Below, piece by piece: positions 49,197 through 51,467 of a stretch of DNA of 51,467 nt. The notes under the pieces are model-generated. The model had not been told where the DNA came from, did no database searches, and saw nothing but the letters and a program-made list of their open reading frames with translations. The stretch is from assembly GCA_028871345.1 (NCBI GenBank), contig JAGWNK010000028.1, forward strand, positions 1 through 51,467, in the 5' to 3' direction. The DNA comes from Alphaproteobacteria bacterium. Lineage in GTDB: Bacteria; Pseudomonadota; Alphaproteobacteria; Micropepsales; Micropepsaceae. Each line of letters begins with the position of its first letter. The stretch's first letter is position 1. A program made the position numbers and the translations under genes.

Positions 49197-50003
49197 ATGC
49201 AAAGGACGCTCGACGGTAGGACCATTCTGGTACCGGAAAGCCGGGAACTCGACTTGTTCGCCGGCATGCTGGAGGCGCGGGGGGCGCGTGCGCTTCGGTG
49301 CCCACTGGTGGCGATACTCGATGTCCAGGACACGGCGCCGCTCGAAGCGTGGCTGCATCGCCTCCTGCAGGGCGACTTTAGCGACGTTATTCTTCTCACG
49401 GGAGAAGGCCTGCGCCGTCTGCTGGCGTTGGCGGAACGCAAGGCTCTTGCCCGTGACACCGTGTCCGCCCTCGGGCGGGTTCGCACGCTGGTCCGTGGGC
49501 CGAAGCCCGCCCGTGTCCTTCGCGAAATCGGTCTCGCGCCAGGGTTGATGGCGGAGCCGCCGACATCGGCAGGTGTAATCGCGGCGATGGCGACCCAGGA
49601 ACTTCAGGGCCGTACCATCGGCTTGCAGCTTTATCCCGGCGCCGACATGGCGCTGTTCGCCGCCCTTTCGGCGCGCGGCGCAACGATTGTTCCGGTTACG
49701 CCATACCGCTACGCCGACCAATCCCATTCCGACGCCGTCGCTGCCGCAATTTCCGGCCTTGCAGAAGGGAAAATCGACGCGGTCGCGTTCACAAGCTCGT
49801 CGCAGGTTCGCCGACTTTTCAGTGTGGCTGCGGAACGCGGACTGGAGGGAATGTTAGCCGAAGGGCTGCAGCGCACCCGTGTTGCCTCCATCGGGCCGGT
49901 TGTCACCGAAGCCCTCGCCAAAGCGGGCGTGAGCATCGCGGTCCAACCCGAGTCACGATTCCATCTCAAGCCGTTCGTCGCGGCCATTTGTCGCCTGTTT
50001 TGA
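49197..50003 (+). CDS. hemD: Uroporphyrinogen-III synthase (HemD) family protein
   Basis: A 268-residue two-lobed protein. HemD closes and inverts ring D of hydroxymethylbilane to give uroporphyrinogen III, precursor of haem, sirohaem and haem d1. Family-like segments are GRTILVPESRELDLFAGML, DVILLTGEGLRRLL, the hinge region RTIGLQLYPGADMALFAAL, DAVAFTSSSQVRRLF and VASIGPVVTEALAKAGV. It stands apart from hemC, and its placement opposite nnrS suggests a link to haem supply during nitrogen-oxide metabolism. It could be a second copy; the rest of the genome is not visible. Confidence 0.87.
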   Translation: MQRTLDGRTILVPESRELDLFAGMLEARGARALRCPLVAILDVQDTAPLEAWLHRLLQGDFSDVILLTGEGLRRLLALAERKALARDTVSALGRVRTLVRGPKPARVLREIGLAPGLMAEPPTSAGVIAAMATQELQGRTIGLQLYPGADMALFAALSARGATIVPVTPYRYADQSHSDAVAAAISGLAEGKIDAVAFTSSSQVRRLFSVAAERGLEGMLAEGLQRTRVASIGPVVTEALAKAGVSIAVQPESRFHLKPFVAAICRLF

Positions 50004-50098
50004 GACGATCATCATTTTTGAAGAACCAGCCGAGGACATGCGTTCTAGCTCCAACCCCGTTTCCATAGGATGATGAAGCGCTTCTGCGAGGCTTGGTC

Positions 50099-50371
50099 AT
50101 GGAAAACGGATCAGAGGAAACGGGGCAATTCCGGGCAGTTGAAAGCTATGACGCATATCTGAGGCAGATTGCGGCTATCCAGGATGAAATTCGCCGTCGG
50201 CTGGGCGCCCCCGACCGCACGCCGCCGTTGGATGTGGCGGCAATGTTCGAGGATGTCGCAAACATCTATCTCGACATGTGTGATGAGATCAGAGAGACGG
50301 CTCGTGATCTTCGCCCAGCAGAGCCGCCGTCCGTGACGCAAGAGCGTCACGCGGAAGAGCCTCCAGCCTGA
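50099..50371 (+). CDS. Small acidic protein of unknown function
   Basis: A 90-residue acidic, helix-rich protein (MENGSEETGQFRAVESYDAY, AAIQDEIRRRLGAPDR, AMFEDVANIYLDMCDEIRET). No family is recognised, and no signal or membrane segment is seen. Its last 83 bases overlap the 3' end of the convergent LysR gene, which weakens the call, but residue composition is protein-like up to the overlap. Confidence 0.55.
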   Translation: MENGSEETGQFRAVESYDAYLRQIAAIQDEIRRRLGAPDRTPPLDVAAMFEDVANIYLDMCDEIRETARDLRPAEPPSVTQERHAEEPPA

Positions 50372-51323
50372 GGTCCTTGGCAAACCACGGGTTCTCCGAA
50401 CCAAACACTTCCGCCAGCCAGTCGTAGACGATGCGAACGGGCCGCGAGGCGAGCCGTTCGCTCTCCACCAGCAGATGGAGCGGAAGCCTGATGTGGATGC
50501 CGAGATCGAGCGGCATGGAGAGGCGGTCCGACAGGACATAGTTCGCCACCAGGCCGATGCCCAGCCCTGAACGAACCATCAACGCATACCCGAATGAGTT
50601 GTCGCAGCGATGGACGACCGTGCCGCGCGCCGTCGCCGCGTGCCAGTCGCGCCAGATGCCGGTCTGCGCCGAATAGTAGGCGCTGTCAACGAACGCATGG
50701 GATTCGAGATTCTCGCGCGTCGGCCGGCCGCGGCGGTCGATATAGGCGCGCGTCGCCACCGGGATGAAGTGCATGTGGCCGACGCGGCGGGACTCCACGT
50801 CCGACTGCGACGACGGCGCGAAGCCCACCATGATGTCGGTCTGGTTCTCGCGAAAGCCCGTGAGGTTGGTCGGGTTGCGCAGATGCACCTGGATCTTCGG
50901 ATACCGTTCGCTGAACGCCACGAGTTCAGGAGCGACGAACATGCCCGCCAGACCGTCCGTCACGCTGACACGCACCATGCCGCCCGCCTCCAGCGACTCC
51001 GCCTGCAGGTCATGGGAGATCTCGAAAAGCTTCTCGTCGAGCGCGAGAAGCGACTCCGCCAGCTCCTGTCCGCGCGGCGTCAATTTGATTCCGCTCTGCG
51101 TCGGGATGACCAGCTGCGATCCGATGACGTCCTGGAGGCGCCTGACCTGCCGGCTGACCGTGGGCTGGCTCATGGAAAGCTCTTCCGCCGCCCGATTGAA
51201 CGACTTCGCCTTGGCGACCGCCAGGAACACCCGCAGCTCTCCCCAGAACGGCCCGCTGAGTATGCGCGGGTCGTCAAGCGGTGATTGGTGGAAATCTTTC
51301 TGCGAAGGATCGAACGGATGCAT
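50289..51323 (-). CDS. LysR-family transcriptional regulator
   Basis: A 344-residue regulator. After an N-terminal extension of about 27 residues, the winged helix-turn-helix reads FLAVAKAKSFNRAAEELSMS, QPTVSRQVRRLQDVIGSQLV and LTPRGQELAESLL. The effector domain (about 115-330) has VRVSVTDGLAGMFVAPELVAF and NSFGYALMVRSGLGIGLVAN. LysR proteins usually bind a small molecule and control a divergent gene; here that gene would be beyond the window's right edge. The ATG at 51323 is the only good start. Confidence 0.93.
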   Translation of the reverse strand: MHPFDPSQKDFHQSPLDDPRILSGPFWGELRVFLAVAKAKSFNRAAEELSMSQPTVSRQVRRLQDVIGSQLVIPTQSGIKLTPRGQELAESLLALDEKLFEISHDLQAESLEAGGMVRVSVTDGLAGMFVAPELVAFSERYPKIQVHLRNPTNLTGFRENQTDIMVGFAPSSQSDVESRRVGHMHFIPVATRAYIDRRGRPTRENLESHAFVDSAYYSAQTGIWRDWHAATARGTVVHRCDNSFGYALMVRSGLGIGLVANYVLSDRLSMPLDLGIHIRLPLHLLVESERLASRPVRIVYDWLAEVFGSENPWFAKDLRLEALPRDALASRTAALLGEDHEPSL

Positions 51324-51467
51324 GTCTAATCACCGGCCTAGTACCGTCGGGTCAGGATACTTCGCCACGGTAGCAAATCCCCCAATCAACCCAAATGGCC
51401 GAGGCCTCCATTACACATCTTTGTCGCCAATTCTTGCCGGGTTCCCCTCTATTTCAGCGCGCCAGGT

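Overview
This is a GC-rich chromosomal segment from an alphaproteobacterium. The evidence is a core run of DUF2312, N-formylglutamate amidohydrolase/DUF1244, DUF1036 and pyruvate kinase, a 41-residue bL36, CtrA-type boxes (TTAA-N7-TTAA) in front of Flp pilin genes, and EcfG-type general-stress promoters (GGAAC-N16/17-CGTT). I cannot name the genus. No tRNA, rRNA, CRISPR array, insertion sequence or prophage was seen.

Layout. 1-2.4 kb: proton-translocating transhydrogenase (pntB partial, pntA) and a tiny aa3 oxidase subunit IV, all on the minus strand. 2.5-6.1 kb: an alpha/beta hydrolase and a DUF2332 protein, divergent from an NtrC-type sigma-54 activator. 6.1-12.9 kb: DUF2312, two tandem Flp pilins each behind a CtrA-type box, an in-frame FGase-DUF1244 reading frame, DUF1036, pyk, two small secreted proteins, rpmJ and an MltB-type transglycosylase. 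13.3-25.2 kb: envelope genes (an outer-membrane barrel, two tandem GH5 lipoproteins, penicillin-binding protein 1C, a bacterial alpha-2-macroglobulin with an intact thioester, a secreted metallophosphatase). 25.4-28.4 kb: TetR regulator, PfkB-type sugar kinase, succinate-semialdehyde-type dehydrogenase.

28.4-40.5 kb is a stress-flavoured accessory stretch: HPF fused to a cold-shock domain, DUF2267, a KguA-like basic protein, ergothioneine genes egtB/egtD, a CPA2 antiporter with a universal-stress tail, CtaG, a DUF883-like membrane protein, a quinone oxidoreductase and MgtC. Exact EcfG-type promoters precede two of these genes. The stretch is partly decayed: two gene fragments meet head to head at about 30,525, and a DJ-1/PfpI gene carries an in-frame amber codon.

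40.6-47.9 kb holds the most interesting unit. A two-component pair is followed by a compact co-directional set: TlpA-like thioredoxin, DUF4266 lipoprotein ending in CGCN, DUF3570 barrel, ApbE flavin transferase and DsbD. The DUF3570 protein contains a DAVSGAT motif matching the ApbE flavinylation consensus, so I propose an envelope flavin/thiol redox system with a flavinylated outer-membrane protein. The window ends with nnrS behind an NsrR-like operator, divergent hemD, a small unknown gene and a LysR regulator.
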